Source of the DNA: a virus
Length of the DNA: 40,957 nt
IMG/VR virus record: IMGVR_UViG_3300048927_000766
Span: 1 to 40,957 of that record
Reading direction: 5' to 3' (one strand)
The notes under the pieces were generated by a model that saw nothing but the letters and a program-made list of their open reading frames with translations, was not told where the DNA came from and searched no databases. Position numbers and translations under genes: made by a program. Of the stretch, positions 20,743 to 29,600 are shown piece by piece (the stretch's first letter is position 1; each line of letters starts with the position of its first letter).

Positions 20743-22016
20743 TGGAAGAACCTAAATACACGATTGACCTGCGAACCAATAACGGCTGGTGGGCAAGGCT
20801 GCAGTCCTGGTTTGTCGGCGGGCGCTTAGTCACCCCAAATCAGGGCTCACAGACGGGGCCTGTTTCGGCCCACGGACACCTGGGCGATTCATCCATTAAC
20901 GATGAACGGATACTGCAAATTTCGACTGTGTGGCGCTGCGTGAGTCTGATTTCAACGCTCACGGCATGCTTACCGCTTGATGTCTTCGAAACTGACCAGA
21001 ATGACAACCGCAAAAAAGTGGGTTTGAGCAATCCGCTGGCGCGACTGCTGCGCTACTCACCGAATCAGTACATGACCGCCCAGGAATTCAGGGAGGCCAT
21101 GACGATGCAGCTCTGTTTCTACGGTAACGCGTATGCACTGGTGGACCGCAACAGCGCGGGTGACGTGATCAGCCTTCTCCCGCTTCAGTCTGCCAATATG
21201 GATGTGAAACTCGTCGGAAAAAAAGTGGTTTATCGCTATCAACGCGACAGCGAATACGCCGACTTTTCGCAGAGAGAGATTTTTCACCTTAAAGGCTTCG
21301 GATTCACCGGGCTGGTCGGCCTGTCACCCATTGCTTTTGCCTGTAAATCGGCAGGTGTGGCAGTTGCGATGGAGGACCAGCAGCGAGATTTCTTTGCCAA
21401 TGGCGCCAAGTCTCCGCAAATCCTCTCAACCGGCGAAAAAGTGCTAACTGAACAGCAGCGCTCGCAGGTCGAAGAGAACTTCAAAGAGATCGCCGGCGGT
21501 CCGGTTAAAAAACGCCTCTGGATTCTGGAAGCGGGCTTTTCCACATCGGCAATTGGCGTAACGCCACAGGATGCCGAAATGATGGCGTCCCGAAAATTTC
21601 AGGTAAGTGAACTGGCGCGATTCTTTGGCGTACCGCCTCACCTTGTTGGCGACGTCGAGAAATCAACGAGCTGGGGATCGGGCATCGAGCAGCAGAATCT
21701 CGGCTTCCTGCAGTACACCCTGCAGCCCTATATTTCCCGGTGGGAAAACAGCATTCAGCGGTGGCTTATTCCTGCTAAGGATGTTGGCCGCATTCATGCT
21801 GAGCACAACCTCGACGGCCTGCTGAGGGGCGATTCGGCATCCCGCGCTGCCTTTATGAAGGCAATGGGAGAGGCAGGGCTACGCACCATCAACGAGATGC
21901 GACGAACGGACAACCTCCCGCCATTGCCGGGTGGCGATGTGGCAATGCGCCAGTCGCAATACGTGCCGATCACCGATTTAGGAACCAACAAAGAGCCCCG
22001 TAATAACGGGGCTTAA
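20742..22016 (+). CDS. Portal protein (HK97 gp3 type)
   Basis: A 424-aa protein, the length of HK97 gp3, of the HK97 portal family (WRCVSLISTLTACLPLDVFE, ELARFFGVPPHLVGDVEKST, and LRTINEMRRTDNLPPLPGGD near the end). Twelve copies would form the DNA channel at one capsid vertex. The start ATG at 20742 overlaps the TerL stop; a GTG just upstream in frame is less likely. The last codons lie inside a perfect hairpin. Confidence 0.95.
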   Translation: MEEPKYTIDLRTNNGWWARLQSWFVGGRLVTPNQGSQTGPVSAHGHLGDSSINDERILQISTVWRCVSLISTLTACLPLDVFETDQNDNRKKVGLSNPLARLLRYSPNQYMTAQEFREAMTMQLCFYGNAYALVDRNSAGDVISLLPLQSANMDVKLVGKKVVYRYQRDSEYADFSQREIFHLKGFGFTGLVGLSPIAFACKSAGVAVAMEDQQRDFFANGAKSPQILSTGEKVLTEQQRSQVEENFKEIAGGPVKKRLWILEAGFSTSAIGVTPQDAEMMASRKFQVSELARFFGVPPHLVGDVEKSTSWGSGIEQQNLGFLQYTLQPYISRWENSIQRWLIPAKDVGRIHAEHNLDGLLRGDSASRAAFMKAMGEAGLRTINEMRRTDNLPPLPGGDVAMRQSQYVPITDLGTNKEPRNNGA

Positions 22017-22020
22017 TTTT
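21994..22020 (+). terminator. Terminator-like hairpin at the portal stop codon
   Basis: AGCCCCGT-aata-ACGGGGCT, a perfect 8-bp stem, is followed by TAATTTTT. It includes the last portal codons. The T-tract is interrupted, so it may be a partial terminator or an mRNA-stability element that lowers expression of the genes downstream. Confidence 0.65.
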
Positions 22021-22033
22021 TATGGGGGCCGTA

Positions 22034-22711
22034 ATGCCTGAGATCGTAAAAACGCTGTCCTTCGACGAGACAGAAATCAAATTCACCGGTGACGGTAAAC
22101 AGGGGATTTTTGAAGGCTACGCCTCTGTTTTTAATAACACCGATTCCGATGGCGACATCATTCTGCCCGGGGCGTTTAAAAACGCACTGGCTAACCAGAC
22201 CCGCAAAGTGGCGATGTTTTTCAACCACAAGACGTGGGAGCTGCCGGTTGGTAAATGGGACAGCCTGGCCGAAGACGAAAAAGGCCTGTATGTGCGCGGT
22301 CAACTTACCCCAGGGCACAGCGGCGCCGCTGACCTGAAAGCGGCAATGCAGCACGGTACGGTTGAGGGTATGTCGGTTGGCTTTTCCGTTGCGAAAGACG
22401 ATTACACCATCATTCCAACAGGCCGCATTTTTAAGAATATCCAGGCTCTGCGCGAAATCAGCGTCTGCACTTTCCCCGCCAACGAACAGGCTGGCATCGC
22501 AGCCATGAAAAGTGTCGATGGCATTGAAACGATTCGTGATGTGGAGAACTGGCTGAGGGATTCAGTCGGGCTCACCAAATCACAGGCAGTTGGGTTAATA
22601 GCCCGGTTTAAGTCAGCGATTCGGAGCGAGTCCGAGGGCGACGGAAACGAAGCACAAATCAACGCTCTGCTTCAGAGCATTAAATCTTTCCATTCCAATT
22701 TAGGTAATTAA
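22034..22711 (+). CDS. Prohead maturation protease (HK97 gp4 type)
   Basis: A 225-aa serine protease of the HK97 prohead protease family. His65 is in AMFFNHKTWELP and Ser114 in VEGMSVGFSV, both at the positions expected for HK97 gp4 (225 aa). It removes the capsid delta domain during maturation. The ATG at 22034 gives the exact family length; a start 4 codons upstream is possible. It lies 2 bases before the capsid gene. Confidence 0.95.
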   Translation: MPEIVKTLSFDETEIKFTGDGKQGIFEGYASVFNNTDSDGDIILPGAFKNALANQTRKVAMFFNHKTWELPVGKWDSLAEDEKGLYVRGQLTPGHSGAADLKAAMQHGTVEGMSVGFSVAKDDYTIIPTGRIFKNIQALREISVCTFPANEQAGIAAMKSVDGIETIRDVENWLRDSVGLTKSQAVGLIARFKSAIRSESEGDGNEAQINALLQSIKSFHSNLGN

Positions 22712-22713
22712 TT

Positions 22714-23871
22714 ATGTCTGAACTCGCTCTCATTCAAAAAGCAATCGAAGAATCCCAGCAGAAAATGACCCAGCTGTTCGATGCGCAGAAAGCTGAAATC
22801 GAAAGCACGGGCCAGGTTTCCAAACAGCTGCAGTCCGACCTGGCAAAAGTACAGGAAGAACTGTCCAAATCCGGTACCCGCCTCTTCGATCTGGAACAGA
22901 AACTGGCTTCCGGTGCTGAAAATCCGGGTGAGAAGAAATCCTTCTCTGAACGTGCTGCTGAAGAGCTCATCAAGTCATGGGACGGTAAACAGGGCACCTT
23001 CGACGCGAAGACGTTTAACAAGTCTCTCGGCAGTGACGCTGATTCTGCTGGCTCACTGATCCAGCCGATGCAGATCCCTGGCATCATCATGCCGGGCCTG
23101 CGCCGTCTGACTATTCGTGACCTGCTGGCTCAGGGCAGAATTTCCAGCAACGCTCTCGAATACGTGCGTGAAGAGGTGTTTACCAATAACGCCGACGTAG
23201 TGGCAGAGAAGGCGCTTAAGCCAGAATCGGATATCACCTTCAGCAAACAGACCGCGAACGTAAAGACCATCGCGCACTGGGTGCAGGCATCACGTCAGGT
23301 GATGGACGATGCGCCAATGCTGCAGTCCTACGTTAACAACCGCCTCATGTACGGTCTGGCACTGAAGGAAGAAGGCCAGCTGCTGAACGGCGACGGCACC
23401 GGGGATAACCTGGAAGGTCTGAACAAAGTGGCTACCGCCTACGACACCTCGCTGAATGCCACCGGCGACACCCGAGCTGACATTATCGCTCACGCCATTT
23501 ATCAGGTGACCGAATCTGAGTTTAGCGCTTCCGGTATCGTCCTGAACCCGCGCGACTGGCACAACATTGCCCTGCTGAAAGACAATGAAGGCCGTTATAT
23601 TTTCGGCGGCCCTCAGGCGTTTACCAGCAACATCATGTGGGGTCTGCCAGTAGTTCCGACTAAGGCACAGGCCGCCGGTACCTTTACGGTGGGCGGTTTC
23701 GATATGGCCTCTCAGGTGTGGGATCGCATGGATGCCACCGTGGAAGTCAGCCGTGAAGACCGCGATAACTTCGTGAAAAACATGCTGACCATCCTGTGCG
23801 AAGAGCGCCTGGCGCTGGCGCACTATCGCCCGACGGCAATCATCAAGGGCACCTTCTCTTCTGGCTCATGA
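22714..23871 (+). CDS. Major capsid protein (HK97 gp5 type, cross-linking)
   Basis: A 385-aa protein, the same length as HK97 gp5. Residues 1-103 are the helical scaffolding delta domain. The cleavage junction FNK/SLGSD falls at 103/104, as in HK97. Lys169 (KALKPES), Asn356 (NFVKNML) and the catalytic Glu363 (LCEERLAL) are all conserved, so mature particles should form covalent Lys-Asn chainmail. Sequence identity to HK97 appears very high, consistent with a recently exchanged head module. Confidence 0.97.
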   Translation: MSELALIQKAIEESQQKMTQLFDAQKAEIESTGQVSKQLQSDLAKVQEELSKSGTRLFDLEQKLASGAENPGEKKSFSERAAEELIKSWDGKQGTFDAKTFNKSLGSDADSAGSLIQPMQIPGIIMPGLRRLTIRDLLAQGRISSNALEYVREEVFTNNADVVAEKALKPESDITFSKQTANVKTIAHWVQASRQVMDDAPMLQSYVNNRLMYGLALKEEGQLLNGDGTGDNLEGLNKVATAYDTSLNATGDTRADIIAHAIYQVTESEFSASGIVLNPRDWHNIALLKDNEGRYIFGGPQAFTSNIMWGLPVVPTKAQAAGTFTVGGFDMASQVWDRMDATVEVSREDRDNFVKNMLTILCEERLALAHYRPTAIIKGTFSSGS

Positions 23872-23903
23872 TGGAGGGGGCGGGGAAACCCGCCCTTTAA
23901 CGT

Positions 23904-24230
23904 ATGGCGATTGATGTTCTCGATGTAATGAATCTCAGTCTGTTTAAGCAGCAGATTGAGTTTGAGGAAGACGACAGGGACGAGCTGATCACGCTGTACG
24001 CCCAGGCCGCTTTTGACTACTGCATGCGCTGGTGCGATGAACCTGCATGGAAGGTTGCCTCTGATATTCCTGCGGCCGTTAAGGGTGCTGTTCTCCTTGT
24101 CTTTGCTGACATGTTCGAACACCGCACCGCGCAAAGCGAAGTACAGCTTTATGAAAACGCTGCCGCCGAACGCATGATGTTCATTCATCGCAACTGGCGC
24201 GGTAAATCTGAACCTGAGGAGGGCTCCTGA
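23904..24230 (+). CDS. Head-tail adaptor (HK97 gp6 type)
   Basis: A 108-aa helical connector, the size of HK97 gp6 (LDVMNLSLFKQQIEFEEDDR..., AAFDYCMRW). It would form a ring under the portal. It follows the capsid gene after 32 bases and shares one base with the next gene's start. Confidence 0.93.
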   Translation: MAIDVLDVMNLSLFKQQIEFEEDDRDELITLYAQAAFDYCMRWCDEPAWKVASDIPAAVKGAVLLVFADMFEHRTAQSEVQLYENAAAERMMFIHRNWRGKSEPEEGS

Positions 24231-24568
24231 TGGAACCTGGACGATTCAGGCACCGGGTAAAAATTCTCACCTTCACGACTTCGCGCGATCCATCTGGTCA
24301 GCCGGTTGAATCGTGGACAGGTGGCAACCCGGTCCCGGCTGAGGTAAAGGGGATCAGCGGCAGAGAGCAGATGTCAGGCGGCGCGGAAACGGCGCAGGCA
24401 ACCATTCGCGTCTGGATGCGTTTCAGGGCTGAGCTGAACGCCTCTTCTCGTCTGGAAGTGCTCAGCGGCCCGTATAAAGGTCAGGTGCTAAATATCATCG
24501 GTCCTCCTGTAGCAAATGCGACCGGCAATCGCCTGGAAATTCTTTGCAAAACGGGAACTGAAAAATGA
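24230..24568 (+). CDS. Head-closure / stopper protein
   Basis: A 112-aa protein of the phage head-tail joining family (MEPGRFRHRVKILTFTTSRD, then REQMSGGAETAQATIRVWMRF). It has the SPP1 gp16 / HK97 gp7 type beta-barrel pattern. It would cap the connector after packaging. It overlaps the next gene by 4 bases. Confidence 0.9.
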   Translation: MEPGRFRHRVKILTFTTSRDPSGQPVESWTGGNPVPAEVKGISGREQMSGGAETAQATIRVWMRFRAELNASSRLEVLSGPYKGQVLNIIGPPVANATGNRLEILCKTGTEK

Positions 24569-25014
24569 TTGAGACGAGCCTCGATTTTTCCGGGTTGAAT
24601 GACATCGCAAAGGATTTGGAGGCGCTTAGCCGCGCTGAAAACAACAAGGTTCTGCGTGATGCCACGCGCGCCGGCGCCGAAGTGCTTAAGGAAGAAGTGA
24701 TCGCCCGCGCGCCAGTGCGCACCGGGAAACTGAAAAAAAACGTGGTGGTGGTGACCCAAAAAAGCCGCCGTCGCGGGGAAATATCTTCCGGTATTCACAT
24801 CCGTGGCCGCAACATGCGAACCGGTAACAGCGACAACACCATGAAAGCCAGCGACCCGCGTAATGCGTTTTACTGGCGTTTCGTTGAAATGGGTACCGTT
24901 AACATGCCGCCGCACCCTTTCATTCGTCCCGCGTTCGATGTACGCCAGGAGCAGGCGACGGAGGTCGCGATCAGGCGCATGAACCAGGCCATTGACGAGG
25001 CATTAAGCAAATGA
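24565..25014 (+). CDS. HK97-gp10-like tail-completion protein
   Basis: A 149-aa protein with the HK97-gp10-family pattern: ARAPVRTGKLKKNV in the centre and FVEMGTVNMPPHPFIRPAF near the end. It corresponds to the lambda gpZ role of fitting the tail to the head. It overlaps genes on both sides by 4 bases. Confidence 0.9.
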   Translation: MIETSLDFSGLNDIAKDLEALSRAENNKVLRDATRAGAEVLKEEVIARAPVRTGKLKKNVVVVTQKSRRRGEISSGIHIRGRNMRTGNSDNTMKASDPRNAFYWRFVEMGTVNMPPHPFIRPAFDVRQEQATEVAIRRMNQAIDEALSK

Positions 25015-25358
25015 CGGAAGACGATCTCTATCCTCTGCTGGCGCAGTTGGCAGGGGGGCAGGTTTATCCCTACGTTGCGCCGCTCGGCAGTGACGGGAAG
25101 CCTTCAGTCTCTCCGCCCTGGGTAATTTTCTCGATTATTACCGACGTGGCCGCAGACGTTCTTTGCGGTCAGGCTGAATCTGCCGTTTCTGTGCAGGTTG
25201 ATGTCTATTCCAGCACCATCGCTGAAGCGCGCACGATCAGGAATATGGCGCTTGATGCTCTGCAGGTTCTGAAGCCGGAAAGCATTGTGAAAACGCCGGG
25301 CTATGAGCCTGATCTGCGCTATCACCGGGCAACGCTCGAATTTCAGGTAACCGTTTAA
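25011..25358 (+). CDS. Tail terminator (DUF3168 type, gpU-like)
   Basis: A 115-aa protein with the DUF3168/tail-terminator signature (LYPLLAQLAGGQVYPYVAPLG, PPWVIFSIITD, VSVQVDVYSST). It would end tail-tube polymerisation when the tape measure is fully covered. It overlaps the preceding gene by 4 bases and is followed by an intrinsic terminator. Confidence 0.88.
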   Translation: MTEDDLYPLLAQLAGGQVYPYVAPLGSDGKPSVSPPWVIFSIITDVAADVLCGQAESAVSVQVDVYSSTIAEARTIRNMALDALQVLKPESIVKTPGYEPDLRYHRATLEFQVTV

Positions 25359-25374
25359 CTTTACCCACCATAAC

Positions 25375-25399
25375 AGACCGCTCCGGCGGTCTTTTTTTT
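25375..25399 (+). terminator. Terminator before the tail-tube gene
   Basis: AGACCGC-tccg-GCGGTCT is followed by an eight-T run. It lies inside the late operon, 13 bases before the tail-tube ATG. Confidence 0.88.
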
Positions 25400-25412
25400 A
25401 ACTGGAGAAACC

Positions 25413-25883
25413 ATGACCAGTAAGTATGAAGTCACAAAGGGGATGACCTTTGCCGTCTCCGACGCACCCGTAACCGCTGATGATTTTAATTCACCAACTT
25501 TCCCGGGGGCTGGCATTACCTGGCTGGAAGCGGCCTGTGCAACGAAGGAGATCACCTTCACCGGCGGCCAGAAAGGGGATATCGACGTCACCACGCTTTG
25601 TTCAACCGAACAGGAGCAAACCAATGGCTTGGCTGCCCCGGCAGAAATGAGCATTACCCGTAACTGGGTGGGAGATGAGGCTGCACAGGAGGCACTGCAG
25701 ACCGCCTACGAAAATGACGAACTGCGTGCGCTGCGCGTGGTATTCCCGTCTGGAAACGGTTTCTACGTGCTGGTGGAGGTACGCCAGAGCTCATGGTCTG
25801 CTGCAACCTCTTCCGTTGTTGGCGCTACCTATTCTCTGCGTGTACGCGGCAAACCGAAACGCATCTACGCATCTGGTTCCTGA
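25413..25883 (+). CDS. Major tail (tube) protein
   Basis: A 156-aa beta-rich protein at the tube position between the tail terminator and the tail chaperones. Features fitting a siphovirus tube protein are the N-terminal KYEVTKGMTFAVSD, FTGGQKGDIDVTTLCS and the C-terminal RVRGKPKRIY. Hexameric rings would stack to form the tail. It is flanked by terminators on both sides, which may help set its high expression separately from its neighbours. Confidence 0.85.
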   Translation: MTSKYEVTKGMTFAVSDAPVTADDFNSPTFPGAGITWLEAACATKEITFTGGQKGDIDVTTLCSTEQEQTNGLAAPAEMSITRNWVGDEAAQEALQTAYENDELRALRVVFPSGNGFYVLVEVRQSSWSAATSSVVGATYSLRVRGKPKRIYASGS

Positions 25884-25904
25884 GCGGCTTCGGCCGCTTT
25901 TTTT
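25883..25904 (+). terminator. Terminator after the tail-tube gene
   Basis: AGCGGC-ttcg-GCCGCT is followed by seven T residues, starting at the stop codon of the tube gene. Confidence 0.9.
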
Positions 25905-25937
25905 ATCCCTCCGATCATGTAACAAGAGAAAAATGAA

Positions 25938-26339
25938 ATGCCGCAAAAAACATCACAGAATTCATTACGCAACGTGGCGCTTACAGCATCGAAAGCCTAC
26001 CGCACCAAAGAAGGTATCACGGTCCCTGAATGGGATGGCGCAAAGGTAACGCTGCGTGAACCCTCTGGCGATGCCTGGGTGAAATTCCGGGAGATCGTTA
26101 ATCCCCAGCTCGCCGAGGGCGAAGAGGCACCGACGCTGACGGAGGCGGAAAAGTTTCTGCGTAACAAAGAGGCCGATGTGGTTCTGTTTATTGACGTTCT
26201 GCTGGATGAAAACGGCGAGCGAGTATTCAGCGATGAGGATCAGGAGCAGGTATCTAAAATTTATGGTCCTGTGCACTCCCGCCTGCTGGCTCAGGCCCTC
26301 AACCTCGGCATGAGCCAGGAAGAAGCGGGAAAGCCGTAA
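25938..26339 (+). CDS. G: Tail assembly chaperone (gpG-like)
   Basis: A 133-aa chaperone that coats the tape measure during tail assembly (DGAKVTLREPSGDAWVKF..., VLFIDVLLDENGERVF). It ends GMSQEEAGKP, and the GGGAAAG heptamer lies four codons from the end, as at the lambda G/GT shift. It is made both as itself and as the N-terminal part of the frameshift product. Confidence 0.9.
   Translation: MPQKTSQNSLRNVALTASKAYRTKEGITVPEWDGAKVTLREPSGDAWVKFREIVNPQLAEGEEAPTLTEAEKFLRNKEADVVLFIDVLLDENGERVFSDEDQEQVSKIYGPVHSRLLAQALNLGMSQEEAGKP
26327..26333 (+). promoter_or_regulatory. Programmed -1 frameshift site
   Basis: GGGAAAG occurs in the correct phase (GCG GGA AAG). It is the same heptamer used by lambda G/T. 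A -1 shift continues in the downstream ORF without meeting a stop. Confidence 0.9.
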
Positions 26340-26362
26340 AGCAGCCGCTGACCTTCTTCCTG

Positions 26363-26626
26363 ATGTCGCTGGCGCTCCGGTTGGGGCGTACTCTCCACGA
26401 ACTGCGCCAGACCATGACCGCCAGCGAGCTCAAAATGTGGATCGAGTTCGACCGCATCAGTCCGATTGGTGACTGGCGCGCCGATGCACAGGCGGCGCAG
26501 ATTTCCGTTGCAATGCTGAACTCTCAGGGTGGGAAATTCACCATTCCTGACGTGATGCTGAAGTGGGGAGAGCAGGAAGAGGTGGCAGAAGTCTCAGAAC
26601 TCGAAAATTGGATATCCAGTCTTTGA
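26363..26626 (+). CDS. T: Tail chaperone extension (gpT-like, DUF4035), expressed by frameshift
   Basis: The ORF beyond the slippery site encodes a DUF4035-like domain (LHELRQTMTASELKMWIEFDRISPIGDWRAD). The boundaries given begin at its first ATG, but translation probably enters by the -1 shift at 26327-26333, giving a GT fusion of about 229 residues from 25938 to 26626. There is no good ribosome-binding site at 26363, which supports frameshift expression. The T domain would bind the tube subunit. Confidence 0.85.
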   Translation: MSLALRLGRTLHELRQTMTASELKMWIEFDRISPIGDWRADAQAAQISVAMLNSQGGKFTIPDVMLKWGEQEEVAEVSELENWISSL

Positions 26627-26627
26627 C

Positions 26628-26649
26628 GCCCGCGGCTGCGGGCTTTTTT
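26628..26649 (+). terminator. Terminator before the tape-measure gene
   Basis: GCCCGC-ggct-GCGGGC is followed by six T residues, ending 11 bases before the tape-measure ATG. Confidence 0.9.
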
Positions 26650-26660
26650 ATGGGTGAAAT

Positions 26661-29600
26661 ATGGCAACGCTGCGCGAGCTAATCATCAAAATTTCGGCGA
26701 ACTCATCTTCTTTCCAGTCTGAGATCGCCAGAGCGTCCCGCATGGGAACCGATTACTACCGCACTATGGAACAGGGCGGGAAAAAAGCTGCAGCGGCCAC
26801 GCGTGAAACTCAGCGCTCTTTAGCTGACCTGAACTCTCAGCTTGCAACAGTACGTTCCTCTGCTGCTGGGCTTGCCGGTGCGTGGGCTGGCGCATTTGCC
26901 ACGCATCAGCTGATTCAGTTTGCCGACACGTGGAACCAGTTGAATGGGCGTCTTCGCCTTGCGTCCTCTTCAAGTGAGGATTACGTCCAATCCCAGCGCG
27001 TGCTGATGGAGATTAGCCAGCGCACCGGAACATCCCTCGAGGCAAACAGCAACCTGTACAGCAGAATTGCGCAGTCCCTGCGTGATGCCGGTTACGCTTC
27101 TGCTGACGTCGCAAAAGTTACGGAAACCGTAGCAACCTCACTGAAGCTGTCTGGAGCCAGTACCGAAGAGGCGAGCTCTGTTATCACCCAGCTTAGCCAG
27201 GCGCTTGGCTCAGGCGTTTTGCGAGGCGAAGAATTTAACTCCATCATGGAGAACGGCGGACGCCTGGCGAAACTGCTGGCTGATGGGCTGGGTACCACTG
27301 TTGGTGGCCTGCGAAATATGGCCAACAACGGCGAGCTGACGACCAACAAGATCGTCCCGCTGCTGACCAATGTCGAGATCCTCCGTAAAGAATTTGACAC
27401 CCTTCCTGCATCAATCAGCGGATCTGCACAGAAAGTGCAAAACGCCTTCCTTGCATGGGTTGGCGGGGCGAACGATGCCGTCGGCGCATCATCCACTCTT
27501 TCTGGCGTGCTGGATGGTCTGGCGAATAACATCGATGATGTGGCAAATACAGCCGGTATTCTGGTTGGTGTTGGCCTCGCCCGTTATTTTGGCAACATGG
27601 TCGGCAGCGTTGCTCAGTCAACCCGGGCAGTGCTCGCAAATACGGCCGCTGAGGTCGCGCTGGCGCAGGCTCAGGTTCGGGGCGCTCAGGTTAGCGTTGC
27701 TGCTGGTCGCCAGGCTGTTTACCGCGCTCAACAGGCGCGAGCAGCGGCGACGAGTATTGAGGCTCAGATTGTCGCTGAGCGTAATCTTGCTGCAGCTCAG
27801 GCATCACTGAATACGGCGCTGGCTGGCAGGACCTCTGCAGCTAACAACCTCACCAATACAGCCTCAGTAATGTCCCGGCTGGGTAGTGGGGTGCTGGGTA
27901 TTCTCGGTGGCTGGCCTGGAGTGATTATCGGTGCCGGCGCTGCGATGTATGGCCTTTATCAGCATACCCAGCAGGTGCACCGTGAGGCGGTAGGTTTTGC
28001 CAACAACCTCGACGAGATCAACACAAAGCTCCAGCAGATGTCGGTGCTTGGCCTGCGTTCGACCGCGGCTGATGCCCGTACATCTTTACAGGCGCAAAAA
28101 CAGGACCTGGCCGACCTCGACTCTCAGATCGCGAAGGTGAAAGACAGCCTTAAGGCGGTTGACCAAATCCAGCAGGACTATAACCGCCATCCGACGCTGA
28201 CCCTGATTAACACTTTCATGGACCAGGCCGACATCACGGCCAAAAACATCGAGCTGACCGATAAGCTGAACCAGTTGGAGTACCAGCGCGAACAGGCAGC
28301 CTCAAAAGTCGAGCAAACGCAGAAGCTGGTTAACCAGGCCAGTGATCTGGCCACGCAAAAGGCTATCGAACAGGCTGGCGCTGTCTCAATCCTGAAAGGT
28401 GCGTATGACCTGCTTAACCGATCAATGTCAGCGACCGCTGGCGCCAAGCCGCCACAATATGCCGGGCCCGTCGTTTCACTGGCGAACGCAACACCGCAAC
28501 AGCAAACCGCGCTGGAGCGCTCGCGCCGCGATAATGAGCTGGCCAGCTTAAGCGGATTAGAGAAACTCCATCAGCAGCACGTCTACGAAGCAGAAGACCT
28601 GAAGCTGACGGGGGCGCTTTATACACAGTACATCTACAACAAGGATCAGGCAGCCAAAAAGGATGCAGCAGCTGCAGAGGCAAAAAAAACCTCCACTGCT
28701 GCCTCAAATGCTCAGAGTAAAGCCGAGCGCGAAGCAGCCAGCACCGCCGAACAGTATTCCCGGAAAATGGCCGATCTGAGCGTGGCTATCGACGTGCAAC
28801 GCGTTCGGGCCACGGAAGGCGAAAAAGCCTCGGAGCTTTACGCTGCATCGCACCAGGCAGGCACTAAATGGACCGACGAGCAGCGCAGGGCGATCCAGGC
28901 ATCATCAGCAGAGCTGGCAAAATGGACGCAAAAAGCCGACGAGAACGTGCGCAAGCAGCGCGAACAAGCTGATGCCCTGAAGGATTTAACTGAAGCGGCC
29001 CGAAAGTTCAGGGATGAGGCGACGCTGACAACCGAAACCGCAGGCATGAGCGATCGCCAGCGCAGCCGGTTCGACGAGACGCAACAGATCGACCGTGTTT
29101 TTGCTAAAACGGACGGCGGTACCGAGGCCATCGCGCAGCGTGCCGCAGCCCTCGATGCTCTGGATAAGAAATACAAGGCTATTGCAGCAGCTGAAGCGGA
29201 TTGGATGTCCGGAGTATCACGCGGCTATGCAAACTGGTTTGATGAAATCAGTAACGTATCCGGCACGGTTTCTGACGGGGTGAAAACCACACTCGACAGC
29301 GCGTTTAGTAACGTCACCTCAATGTTAGAAGGCAATAAGGTTAGCTGGAAATCGTGGGGTATTTCTGTCCTGCAGATTATCGAAAAAGTGGCTCTGCAGA
29401 TGGCGGTGGTTAGCGCGATGGGTGGGGCCTCTTCCGGTTCTGGCATCTTTGGCTCTCTCATCGGCAGTGTAGGCAGCTTCTTCGGGGGCGGGGCGGGAGC
29501 ATCAGCCAGCACCGGTACGGCGGTTTCCAGTTATGGCTCAAGCTTCCAGTTTAACGCCAAAGGCGGCGTTTATGACTCCCCCTCTCTGAGCGCTTTCAGT

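Noticed and set aside
27092-27532. 146-aa minus-strand ORF inside the tape-measure gene
   Set aside because: It is a shadow of an Ala/Ser-rich coding region, with no start signal or recognisable domain.
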